Made by a program: the position numbers and the translations under genes
The notes under the pieces: generated by a model
What the model saw: only the letters and a program-made list of their open reading frames with translations
Told to the model about the DNA's origin: nothing
Database searches by the model: none
Assembly (NCBI GenBank): GCA_965222175.1
Contig: OZ244938.1
Coordinates: forward strand, 3,658,001-3,722,000
Direction of reading: 5' to 3'
DNA from: NORP240 sp965222175
GTDB taxonomy: Bacteria > Pseudomonadota > Gammaproteobacteria > Pseudomonadales > Pseudohongiellaceae
Length of the DNA stretch: 64,000 nt
Part shown: piece after piece, positions 53,482 to 60,975 of the stretch
Layout of the letters: each line of letters begins with the position of its first letter
Numbering within the stretch: position 1 is the stretch's first letter

Positions 53482-53808
53482 TTATTTTGGGACTAATGGT
53501 TTATTCTTTAGATTCGCTTTCTCGTACATGGCATTAAAGCCTGGGGTCATTTGTTGAAATAAAAAACCGCATTTCCAAGCAGTACCCAACCAAGTAAAAT
53601 CCATGCGTATTTCTTCTACAACAGCTACAGATTCTGGAACACCAACTAATTGGAAAACGCACCTATGCCTCCAATAATTGGCAGTGTGTATCCAGTCATC
53701 GCAACCTACAACAATTGTCTGTGAATAACTTTTCGTCGGCAATAAGGATATTGGCAAAAGACTCACGAAAAATGCAAGTAAGGCCAAACAAATTTTTCGA
53801 TGGTTCAT
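53482..53808 (-). CDS. Small secreted protein, unknown
   Basis: 108 residues. A signal peptide (about 1-29, LALLAFFVSLLPISLLPTKSYS) is followed by a short domain with two Cys pairs spread over the length (VGCDDWIH, HRCVFQLVG, WKCGFLF). The start has AAAGGAGC 7 bases upstream, a strong ribosome site. It lies 12 bp downstream of the gene at 53821-54495, in one operon. No family is recognised. Confidence 0.6.
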   Translation of the reverse strand: MNHRKICLALLAFFVSLLPISLLPTKSYSQTIVVGCDDWIHTANYWRHRCVFQLVGVPESVAVVEEIRMDFTWLGTAWKCGFLFQQMTPGFNAMYEKANLKNKPLVPK

Positions 53809-53820
53809 GAGAATGCTCCT

Positions 53821-54495
53821 TTATTGGTTACATTGAAGTGCTAATGCTTGAGGATTTGTAGAAAACATTTCTAACATTTCTGGCAGTTCAATTATTCGCC
53901 AAGAGATTGCTTCATTTCTCTTTTTGCTAAGGTAATCCTGAAAGACCTCAGAATTTGCAGTACCTAATAACTCATTGATGTTTTGAATTGCTTGTTGATA
54001 CTCTTCCAATAGATCTTGAGAATGACTCATAAGATTACTTTCTGCCGCCAAGCTCGCTTCTGCGATATTAATACTTTGAATATTGTTCGGATCAGTTGAT
54101 CTAAAATCTAATTCACTACAAATGGCTGCCATTTTCTTCTTAGTCAACGCGGCAGAACTCGCTTGAAGAGTCGTTAAAATGCTTGTTACTCTTTCAAACT
54201 GAATGTCAGAGAAATCTAACCTTGCCTGCGCTACTCTAGGTGCAGAAACTATTTCTGCGAATAGCCCATCCAAAATTACTTTATCTAATTCAGAAGAATC
54301 TAAATCATTTTGAACTTGATTTGAGACCGTTTCATTTGTATATGCCTCAAGTGCAGCTTGCCGTGCCGGAGCCAAGGTTGTCGTATTTGAGTTTGGATTA
54401 GTCGGATCTAATATGTTTGTATGGTTTGTGGGTTGTTGGGCAACTGTAGGCTCTAAGATGGTTAGTAGGAACACGTATAAACAGAATTTCTTCAT
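53821..54495 (-). CDS. Secreted helical protein, unknown
   Basis: 224 residues. A signal peptide (MKKFCLYVFLLTILEPTVAQ) is followed by Asn/Thr-rich sequence and a helical region such as LTTLQASSAALTKKKMAAIC and QAIQNINELLGTANSEVF. Only two Cys occur in the mature part, one near the C-terminus. The start has GAGG 8 bases upstream. It is the first gene of a two-gene leftward operon. Its helical, secreted nature resembles the products at 48813-50713, but I see no direct sequence match. Confidence 0.6.
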   Translation of the reverse strand: MKKFCLYVFLLTILEPTVAQQPTNHTNILDPTNPNSNTTTLAPARQAALEAYTNETVSNQVQNDLDSSELDKVILDGLFAEIVSAPRVAQARLDFSDIQFERVTSILTTLQASSAALTKKKMAAICSELDFRSTDPNNIQSINIAEASLAAESNLMSHSQDLLEEYQQAIQNINELLGTANSEVFQDYLSKKRNEAISWRIIELPEMLEMFSTNPQALALQCNQ

Positions 54496-55377
54496 ATAAA
54501 AATCCTCGAATAGCGTATGGAAAAATGATTGCAGTGGAACTCCCCGGGTGTTTAAGACACCAATTAGCAGTGAATCATGAAAATGAACTGTTGGTTAACC
54601 ACAAATCACATGCCACGAATATCGTGGTGCTAGTCTGTACGCTACCACCTACCTATTGGATAGCCCAACTAATTTAATATGACAATTGTAGAGCGAACGG
54701 TCGGTCGAGATTCGCATGTAATAATGGATACTACACCGCCCTATATTCAGTCGATAAGGCGATTTAATTAGGGCGTTTTTGTATATCATAAAAGTAGTTA
54801 TGATTTCCTAAATTGAACTATGTGGACTTTCTAGAATGGGCAAAATCGCCGCTGAAGCCTAATGGTAAATGTTCCGCCTAGTCATCCGAGTCTTCCTACC
54901 ATAACCACCGTTTTTTCATAAGATTTTGCAACTCATGTTCCTGTATGCCGAGGAACTCAGCCACAAGCCGCCGATGAAAAATACGTTGGATCGTATTTTC
55001 CTTTTCCCAGTCTGTCAGAGCAGTTCGACATTAATCCGAAATGTATAGCCGCTTTACTCAGGGACCTTTCAAGCGCTCTTCGTTTATGGGTCAGTACCTG
55101 CCACCGCGCGTTGTGACTTTCTGTACACTGACGGACTACAGGGAGTGAGTAAGCGTTTCTGAGGATCACTTGCTGGAAGCCCTCGTATACCGTGGTCATG
55201 CCTGGGACCCCTGAAACTTCTTGCTTCCATGTGCCTCCTATTTCTGGGCCGGATGTTGAGATAGACACTGTTCGCGGTGACTTGAGCGGTTTTCCCGTCA
55301 ATCCCATTGTGCTTGCGGGGAAAGTCGAGGCACAATTGACGAGAATGCCGGGATGCTATTGAGGATATTAGAGTCTA
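54496..55377. other. 0.9-kb region with no supported gene
   Basis: Two overlapping minus-strand frames (54957-55307 and 55084-55335) contain text such as VYEGFQQVILRNAYSLPVV, but neither has a start signal or recognisable domain. They may be remains of one frameshifted gene. AT-rich DNA fills 54500-54900, including a T-rich stretch near 54776 that could end a transcript. Confidence 0.35.
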
Positions 55378-56129
55378 ATGATGAATCGCCCAAGCCTCAC
55401 CTTTTCTGTATCGATCTGTTCGGCCATTTTGTGGACGACACTTCAGGCGCAAACCTTCTCCAGCCAGTTCTTCGGTATTGGCGGCAATAGCACCATCAAT
55501 TTCAATCCAGTATCCGGTCAGCTCACCATCCCCGGTGTTCGCGTGTTGCCGGGCCCCGGCAATCCCGGCGGTTATTATTACAACGTCAGGCTGGGTCTCG
55601 TCGGTGACACCCTGTTTGAACTTGAAGACTTCCAGGAAATCAGTGCCGATATAGAATGTACGGTGGAGGAGGTTACCGCCGCTCAGTCGCAATTGGATTT
55701 CGATCTGTCACTGACGGAACTGGAGGCTCTGGTTGGTTGCGATGCGGTGTTGGCAATCATTGAAACCGACCTGGAGACCGGCCGCCTGGTCAGTGCCGGT
55801 TTTACCGGTGCCGATGGTGTCCCCAACCCGTCGAGGGCCGGCGGAGCTGCATTCTCCAACTTCTCAATTTCGCCTTCACCGGCGTGGATCCCCGTGGACT
55901 GGCGACCAATAAGCTACCTGCCGGCTCCCGGTTCCCCATTTTCAGCGCCCTCCACGGTACCCTACAATCCTTTCAGCGTGTCGGCGGCGAGTCCAGCGAT
56001 CGAGGTACGATTCCGCGAAGGCACAGTCGAGTCCTATCGTGTCTTCCCACGCTCGACGGCGTCGATCTGTATGGCACCTACCGATCTCCCGGAAGCGCTG
56101 GCCGGGTTCTACCCCGTTTCCACGGACGG

Positions 56130-56933
56130 TTATAAAACGTCTGAAAACTCCTGATCACTCTTCGCAATTCTTCGTCGCATCCGAGGATTGTGGAAGCGTT
56201 CAATGTAATTAAATAAGTCGGCTTTGGCCATATCCAATGTGCGGTATTTTTGGTGGTTCACCCGATCTCGCTTTAGCAACCCAAAGAACCCCTCGCAAGC
56301 CGCGTTGTCGCCACAGTGACCAACAGCACTCATTGAACAGATCAATGTGTTGCTCTTTAGAAATTTCTGATAGTCGCTGCTACGAAACTGACCGCCGCGA
56401 TCGGAATGCAGTATGACGGACCATCCGCCTTGGCGCTGCCAGATAGCCATCTCTACAGCCCGAATTACCATCTGACGATCCTGGCGGTGATGCATCGACC
56501 AGCCGACTACCAGCTTGCTGAACAAGTCAAGGACAACACATAAAAACAGCTTGCCCTCGTTAGTCAGAATCTCGGTAATATCGGTTACCCACTTGGTCTC
56601 CGGCTCCAGTGCGGTGAAATCACGCTCAAGCAGGTTTTCAACACCAGGAGGCGGCAGGCCCGGCTTACCTCGCTGCCCCCTATTTTTCTTGCGGGGCCAG
56701 CCCTGCAGGCCATCAGCCGCCATCAGGCGGGCTACACGATTCTTGCTGGCCGTTTCACCCTCTTCTGTGAGGTCCTCGTGCATGCGTGGCGCTCCTATCG
56801 CACCTTGGCTGTCGGCATGAATCTCACGAATTCGGCCTAACAATCGATCGTTCTCAACCTGCCTGGCACTGATAGGGCGACTCTCCCAGTCGTAATAGCC
56901 ACTTGCCGACACCTTAAGGCAACGACACATCAT
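56130..56933 (-). CDS. IS3-family transposase, OrfB (catalytic part)
   Basis: 267 residues as an open frame, normally made as an OrfAB fusion by -1 frameshifting. The rve-type catalytic core has the DDE residues in WVTDITEILTNEG, HSDRGGQFRSSDYQ and GDNAACEGFFGLLKRD. The start MMCRCLKVSASGYYDW resembles the beginning of the IS3 OrfB HTH_21 segment. It cuts and joins the IS ends. The end overlaps the left terminal repeat. No frameshift or stop disrupts it. Confidence 0.93.
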   Translation of the reverse strand: MMCRCLKVSASGYYDWESRPISARQVENDRLLGRIREIHADSQGAIGAPRMHEDLTEEGETASKNRVARLMAADGLQGWPRKKNRGQRGKPGLPPPGVENLLERDFTALEPETKWVTDITEILTNEGKLFLCVVLDLFSKLVVGWSMHHRQDRQMVIRAVEMAIWQRQGGWSVILHSDRGGQFRSSDYQKFLKSNTLICSMSAVGHCGDNAACEGFFGLLKRDRVNHQKYRTLDMAKADLFNYIERFHNPRMRRRIAKSDQEFSDVL

Positions 56934-56977
56934 ACGAACCGGGAATTCTGCGCGACAACGTTGAATCGCCTGGTACC

Positions 56978-57265
56978 TCAGGTCGACTCCTTTGCAAAGA
57001 ACGTTGCCGCTTCGCGTAAAAAATCCCGCTCCTTCTTCACCCGGGCCAACTCTCGTTTGAGCCGAGCCATTTCCTCATCCCTGGGCTTGCCGGAACCACC
57101 GAAGGCCTGCTGCCCCTGAGCATCGGCTTCCCGTTTCCAGCGCGCCAGCAAGGTAGAACCAATACCCAATTCTCGGGCTACCTGAGCGCAACTGACTCCC
57201 GGCTGGCGGGCCTGTTCCACTGCACCTTGCTTAAACTCGGGACTGTACTTTCTTCGCTTGGACAT
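56978..57265 (-). CDS. IS3-family transposase, OrfA
   Basis: 95 residues from the ATG at 57265, with GGAG upstream. The N-terminal helix-turn-helix (MSKRRKYSPEFKQGAVEQAR, AQVARELGIGSTLLARWKRE) binds the IS ends. A leucine-zipper-like ARLKRELARVKKERDFLREA follows. A slippery heptamer T TTT TTA (57023-57017) lies in frame within DFLREA and is placed to allow the -1 shift into the OrfB frame. OrfA stops 45 bp before the annotated OrfB start. Confidence 0.9.
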   Translation of the reverse strand: MSKRRKYSPEFKQGAVEQARQPGVSCAQVARELGIGSTLLARWKREADAQGQQAFGGSGKPRDEEMARLKRELARVKKERDFLREAATFFAKEST

Positions 57266-57975
57266 AAACACTCCTTTTACCTATTATGAGGCTTTTTTGA
57301 AGTGTCCGTAAAATCGGGGTAGAACCCGCCGAACTGAACGCAGGCCTGACACTGGACCAGATCAGCTCACAACTGTTGTGTACACCGCAGCTGGTCTTCG
57401 TGGAAAGCGGGCGGGAGGAAACTGCCAGCAACTACATCTGGCGGCTTTATTCGTCCCTCAGCCCGGGTCATCCCGATATTCCGTTCCCCCATCTCAGGGC
57501 TACCGTAAGTGCCACGGTCGTCGCCGGCCAGGTACGGGAACTGACGGTTAATCTGGACGCAACACACAATGAAGAACTCAGTTGTTCGAAAGCCGACCTG
57601 GAACTGGCCGCGGTTGAAATACAGGTCGGCACCGCTCTCGAACAGGCTGTAGACCAAGTGCCCTGTGCGCAGAACACCCTTACGAGAACTTCCACACAGG
57701 AAACAGAAAGCACTATCTATCTGTGGCGCAGCGACCTCATGCCCCCGTCTATTCTGGAGTCGGTAAATCGAAACCTGAGTATCCGCGCGGAGGACGGTGT
57801 GGTCGAAGAGGTAGAACTGCGACGTATATGAAATACGATCAAAGAATACGGGTAACTTTTAATGGCGGCAAAATACGTTGTACGCGTTCCAGTCCTTATC
57901 CAGGGAGTAGGTTTGCCTGCTACTGAAGTTTTGATATTCCGAGTACGGCAACGGTCAGTCCCCGGTCACTATTGT

Positions 57976-58018
57976 CCGACAGATTCCCGCAGGGCATTCC
58001 CTAATTAATCAGAGGTTT
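57976..58018 (+). repeat. Partial copy of repeat family B
   Basis: CGACAGATTCCCGCAG followed by CCCTAATTAATCAGAG and GTTTC matches the right half of the complete element at 41165-41254, in the same orientation. The left half is not recognisable. It lies 50 bp before the start of the gene at 58068. Confidence 0.6.
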
Positions 58019-58067
58019 CTTAATTCATTAAGGAGACAATTTTTCCACACTTTATTGGAGTAACTCA

Positions 58068-58445
58068 ATGAAATCTGTACTTAGGGCTGTAGCACTGCTC
58101 ATGTCATTGATGGCAATAGAGACTTCTGCGCAATCGGACTATACCGTGAGATGGACGATTAGCGAAATTTTCCGAAGTGGGATTGTTGAAGTGGAGTATG
58201 ACTTCAACGTCGGCAGCAGCTACATTGCCGCCTACGGAGCAGTAATTGACTTTCGAGGTTCGAAACGGCCATCGACTGGAAGTTGTTATGTTACTGAAGA
58301 CAATGGCGTGTTTTGCGAGATGACTATAGCTTCCGGTGGTTTCATTCTGGACCTGGATGAAAGTTTAAACGGTGACATTCGAGTGCTCAACGGATCAGGA
58401 ATCGTTTCTGAGACTGGATTGGCGACTGTTAGCGAAATAAACTAG
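58068..58445 (+). CDS. Small secreted protein, unknown
   Basis: 125 residues. The signal peptide (MKSVLRAVALLMSLMAIETSAQ) is followed by a beta-rich domain: DYTVRWTISEIFRSGIVEVE, CYVTEDNGVFCEMT and LDLDESLNGDIRV. The two Cys (in GSCYVT and VFCEMT) are placed to form a disulfide. A TTGGAG ribosome site is seen 8 bases upstream. No known family is recognised. It is the first of four same-strand orphan genes ending at 60648. Confidence 0.6.
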   Translation: MKSVLRAVALLMSLMAIETSAQSDYTVRWTISEIFRSGIVEVEYDFNVGSSYIAAYGAVIDFRGSKRPSTGSCYVTEDNGVFCEMTIASGGFILDLDESLNGDIRVLNGSGIVSETGLATVSEIN

Positions 58446-58553
58446 CTAGACAGTAGAGGGCTCCTGAATAGAGGCCAAGAGCGGAAATAAAAATAATTCA
58501 ATCGTACTACCGCTTAGAAATCAAAAATGGTTGTTGGAGTTCTGCAATAGGAG

Positions 58554-59048
58554 ATGAATTTTGACACAATTAGAGAACTTATCATGGGCGCTACACTGAG
58601 AGTGGAAAAAGTGGTCAGAAATCTAACCTTCATGGTCACCTTAGTCATGTTCCCGAGTACCGGTTTTACGGCCGAATATATTCTAAGTGCTAGTTTGGAA
58701 CAGGATGTTGCCAGAGTCGGCGTTCCATTCCCTCTTATAATCCGTTTTTATTGGGATACTTGTTGTATCCGTGCTCCCCGATTTTCAGAAATACAGCTAT
58801 TGGGTGCCGATGTCACCGGGCCAAACACACCCGAACAATATGAAGAAGAGCTTAATGGTGAAATGTTCGGCGTTTATCAGCTTCAGTTCACAATTACACC
58901 CAGTCAAGAGGGTACGCTGATCATTCCGGAAATTACAATGACTGGTGAAATAGTAGAGCCATCAAGAGTATTCAGCGTGTCGCCAGATGAGGTGTTACCA
59001 ACGATGGAAGCCGAGTCTGAACAACTCACTATCCAGGTGGTTCAATAA
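58554..59048 (+). CDS. BatD-like (oxygen tolerance) domain protein, short
   Basis: 164 residues. After a hydrophobic N-terminal helix (about 20-42, probably a signal or anchor; a start at MGATLRVEKV is also possible) the text resembles the repeated beta-sandwich of BatD proteins. Examples are EYILSASLEQDVARVGVPFP at the start and VYQLQFTITPSQEGTLIIPE, the typical end of one BatD unit. BatD proteins are much longer and sit in bat operons with MoxR and VWA proteins, none of which are here. A CC pair occurs in WDTCCIRAPRF. The gene may be a single-domain relative or a fragment. Confidence 0.55.
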   Translation: MNFDTIRELIMGATLRVEKVVRNLTFMVTLVMFPSTGFTAEYILSASLEQDVARVGVPFPLIIRFYWDTCCIRAPRFSEIQLLGADVTGPNTPEQYEEELNGEMFGVYQLQFTITPSQEGTLIIPEITMTGEIVEPSRVFSVSPDEVLPTMEAESEQLTIQVVQ

Positions 59049-59076
59049 CAATCGGGCAGAGTTAAAAGCTACGAAA

Positions 59077-59144
59077 GTCGGCTTCTAAGCCGTTTTCGGT
59101 AATAGAGGCAGCTTAGAGCTACTACCGCTATTTTAGAAGCCGAC
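59077..59144. repeat. Hairpin repeat 3' of the BatD-like gene
   Basis: A perfect 12-bp outer inverted repeat (GTCGGCTTCTAA / TTAGAAGCCGAC) encloses an imperfect inner stem (GGTAATAG / CTACTACC), giving a long hairpin. The core TAAGCCGTTTTCGG is shared with 59761-59783 and, with changes, 60650-60682, each 3' of an orphan gene. Confidence 0.6.
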
Positions 59145-59329
59145 ATTCACGGGTGGCCCGGGATCAGCAGCAAAGAACCCACAGTGGTCACCCAGCTACC
59201 GCGAATGTTGATCTTTACAAATATGGGATTTACACAAATTCAATGGGAAACTGATTCTGAGAATTTAGATCACGCTCACGTGCTTAAAACCCGCGCCTGC
59301 TCCACAATGAAAAGATAGGTACACGAGCC

Positions 59330-59665
59330 ATGAAGAGCACATTGCTACTAATAACAGCGCTTTCCATCATTTCTTGCTCTGAGGAAACAACAGTGTCGTC
59401 TAATAATGCTCGCTCAAATGAACCTATAGTCATGATTGAAGCTGAAAATATCCAAACATATGAAGAACTAAGATCCTATTTGGATCAGAGGTACGGAGAA
59501 GTCGAGGAATTGCCCGTCAATGCCATTATCACGTCTATGGACACTATGGTCCCATTCAAATTTCGGCTCCAGAATGGTAGAGAATTTACCATACCAATCA
59601 TATTTACATCATCTAACGAACGAATCGTAGATTCTGAATTTGATTTTGAGTCACTGCCAAACTGA
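59330..59665 (+). CDS. Small lipoprotein, unknown
   Basis: 111 residues. The signal ends in the lipobox SIISC with Cys16 as the lipidated residue, followed by Ser/Asn-rich sequence. The rest is a small acidic domain (NIQTYEELRSYLDQRYGEVE, FRLQNGREFTIPIIFTSSNE). It should sit in the inner leaflet of the outer membrane or on the inner membrane. No family is recognised. A hairpin-bearing repeat lies upstream and a related core repeat downstream. Confidence 0.6.
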   Translation: MKSTLLLITALSIISCSEETTVSSNNARSNEPIVMIEAENIQTYEELRSYLDQRYGEVEELPVNAIITSMDTMVPFKFRLQNGREFTIPIIFTSSNERIVDSEFDFESLPN

Positions 59666-59760
59666 TGTAAAAAGGATTATGTAGTGCGCAGAGTCGTGGC
59701 ACTTAACAGGCGACTGTGGTGTCAATATAGAGATTCTCAATTCGGAGTCTTGAGTTAAAG

Positions 59761-59783
59761 GTCTGCTATTAAGCCGTTTTCAG
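59761..59783 (+). repeat. Core of the 3' repeat seen after orphan genes (copy 2)
   Basis: GTCTGCTATTAAGCCGTTTT followed by CAG shares the core TAAGCCGTTTTC with 59077-59144. Further downstream, CAGCTTTAAGCTG forms a short palindrome. The remaining intergenic stretch 59666-59910 shows no gene. Confidence 0.4.
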
Positions 59784-59910
59784 TCGGTTTGCATCGTATG
59801 GGGAATGTCAGCTTTAAGCTGCATTTAATGTAGTTTCTAGGAAATGAATCCCTCATAAACGAAATTCTCAGGTGACCTCGGCTACGGTTACAAGGAACTC
59901 AAGATAACAT

Positions 59911-60648
59911 TTGGAATTTTGGACTATACACCCTTTGTTAACTCCAACAGCAACAATTTCTATCAAAGATTACAAGGCTGTTCAAGCCTCAGCCAAACAG
60001 GTGCTAGCAGAACTGTGTGATGTTATAGGCTCCGATTCTACGGAACAGAGTATTGCTGCATTTGCCACTGATAGATTATCCGCACTAGGACTCCCTGATA
60101 CCTGGTACCATTCTTGTCCAGCCTTCGTATTGGCTGGTAGTCGCAGTTGCCTATCAATTTCTGGACGAGACTATGCCCCAAGTGAAGAGCGTGTGGGTAG
60201 TAATAATCTTGTTACTGTCGATCTTAGCCCCTGTGCAGGAACAATTTGGGGTGACTGTGCTAGATCATTCCCAGTCGAAGGCAGCAAAGTAAATTTGCAA
60301 CCCGCTTGCTCGGACTTCAAGCGCGGAGTCGAAGCGCAGGCTCGTCTGCACGCAGAGATGAAGGCTTTCGTAAACCCCGACACGACATTTAGCGAACTAC
60401 ATAAATTCTCGAATGGATTAATTGCGTCATTGGGTTACAAGAATCTCGATTTCCTCGGAAACGTTGGACACAGTATTGTTACAAAGCTTGATAATCGTAT
60501 ATTCATCGATGCGAACAACGACGAGCTGCTCTCAACAGTACCGTTATTTACGTTCGAACCGCACATTCAAGAGATTGGTGGAGTATGGGGATTCAAGCAT
60601 GAGAATATCTACTATTTCGATGCCCTCGGAGAAGTCACAGAACTTTGA
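59911..60648 (+). CDS. M24-family metallopeptidase-like protein, short
   Basis: 245 residues, probably from a TTG start with AAGGAA upstream. It matches the C-terminal pita-bread fold of the M24 family (methionine aminopeptidase, prolidase, creatinase). The five metal ligands are recognisable: Asp104 in LVTVDLSP, Asp115 in WGDCARSF, His187 in GNVGHSIV, Glu216 in FTFEPH and Glu231 in KHENIYYF. The N-terminal domain of prolidases is absent. It could be a small aminopeptidase or creatinase-like enzyme for an unknown substrate. It is the last of the orphan genes before the IS66-type element. Confidence 0.75.
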   Translation: MEFWTIHPLLTPTATISIKDYKAVQASAKQVLAELCDVIGSDSTEQSIAAFATDRLSALGLPDTWYHSCPAFVLAGSRSCLSISGRDYAPSEERVGSNNLVTVDLSPCAGTIWGDCARSFPVEGSKVNLQPACSDFKRGVEAQARLHAEMKAFVNPDTTFSELHKFSNGLIASLGYKNLDFLGNVGHSIVTKLDNRIFIDANNDELLSTVPLFTFEPHIQEIGGVWGFKHENIYYFDALGEVTEL

Positions 60649-60649
60649 A

Positions 60650-60682
60650 TGGCTCCTTTTAAGCCGATTTCGGAAATAACGG
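60650..60682 (+). repeat. Core of the 3' repeat seen after orphan genes (copy 3)
   Basis: TGGCTCCTTTTAAGCCGATTT, continuing CGGAAATAACGGC, shares the TTAAGCCG-TTTCGG core with the repeats at 59077 and 59761. It directly follows the M24-like gene and is cut short by the IS66-type element starting about 60693. Confidence 0.4.
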
Positions 60683-60975
60683 CGCCCTAAGGGTAAGCGG
60701 CCGGCGAACCCACCTTGCTAGCTCAGTTTGATCCGCCGATAGTGTCCACCTATTTTTAAGTGGACACTATCATGAATGAGCTAAGCGTATTCGCTACACC
60801 TGTTAGGCGTCGAAGGTTTTCCCCGGATTTCAAACACAAGATCGTAGCGGCTTGCAAAGAACCCGGTGCGTCTGTTGCGAGAATCGCCAGGGAACACGAC
60901 CTTAATGCCAACCTGGTCCACAAGTGGATTCGTCAGGCCAGGACGAATACGTTACCAGCAGTCACGCCAGCTTTT

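Larger units (their letters stand above)
56104..57327 (-). mobile_element. IS3-family insertion sequence, complete
   Basis: 1224 bp. The ends are inverted repeats of about 38 bp, starting GGGTTCTACCCCG in both directions, with further matches ACGGAC and a following A-run. It is flanked by a 3-bp direct repeat GCC (56101-56103 and 57328-57330), which fits the 3-4 bp duplications of the family. Two overlapping genes (orfA, orfB) fill the minus strand. Both genes and both ends look intact, so it may still be active. Confidence 0.9.
55378..57831 (+). pseudogene. Secreted-protein gene split by an IS3-family insertion
   Basis: The 5' part (55378-56103, 242 codons) begins with a signal peptide (MMNRPSLTFSVSICSAIL... 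ending TLQAQ). The 3' part resumes at 57331 with ELNAGLTLDQISSQLLC and ends VVEEVELRRI at 57831 (166 codons plus stop). Removing the IS and one copy of the 3-bp GCC duplication joins them in the same frame into a 408-residue protein. It has several acidic segments (FELEDFQEISADIECTVEE) and paired Cys. The family is not recognised. As it stands, translation would end inside the IS at 56154, adding 16 foreign residues. Confidence 0.8.

Noticed and set aside
54957..55335. Possible transposase or other gene remnant on the minus strand
   Set aside because: Two overlapping frames contain suggestive stretches, but I could not match them to an IS family or other protein, so no gene is called.
58068..60692. 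Integron gene-cassette array
   Set aside because: Single orphan genes with 3' repeats suggested attC sites. Only one junction (about 59701-59760) shows an RYYYAAC-like and a near GTTRRRY-like pair, the others lack them, and no integron integrase is visible. Kept only as a repeat finding.
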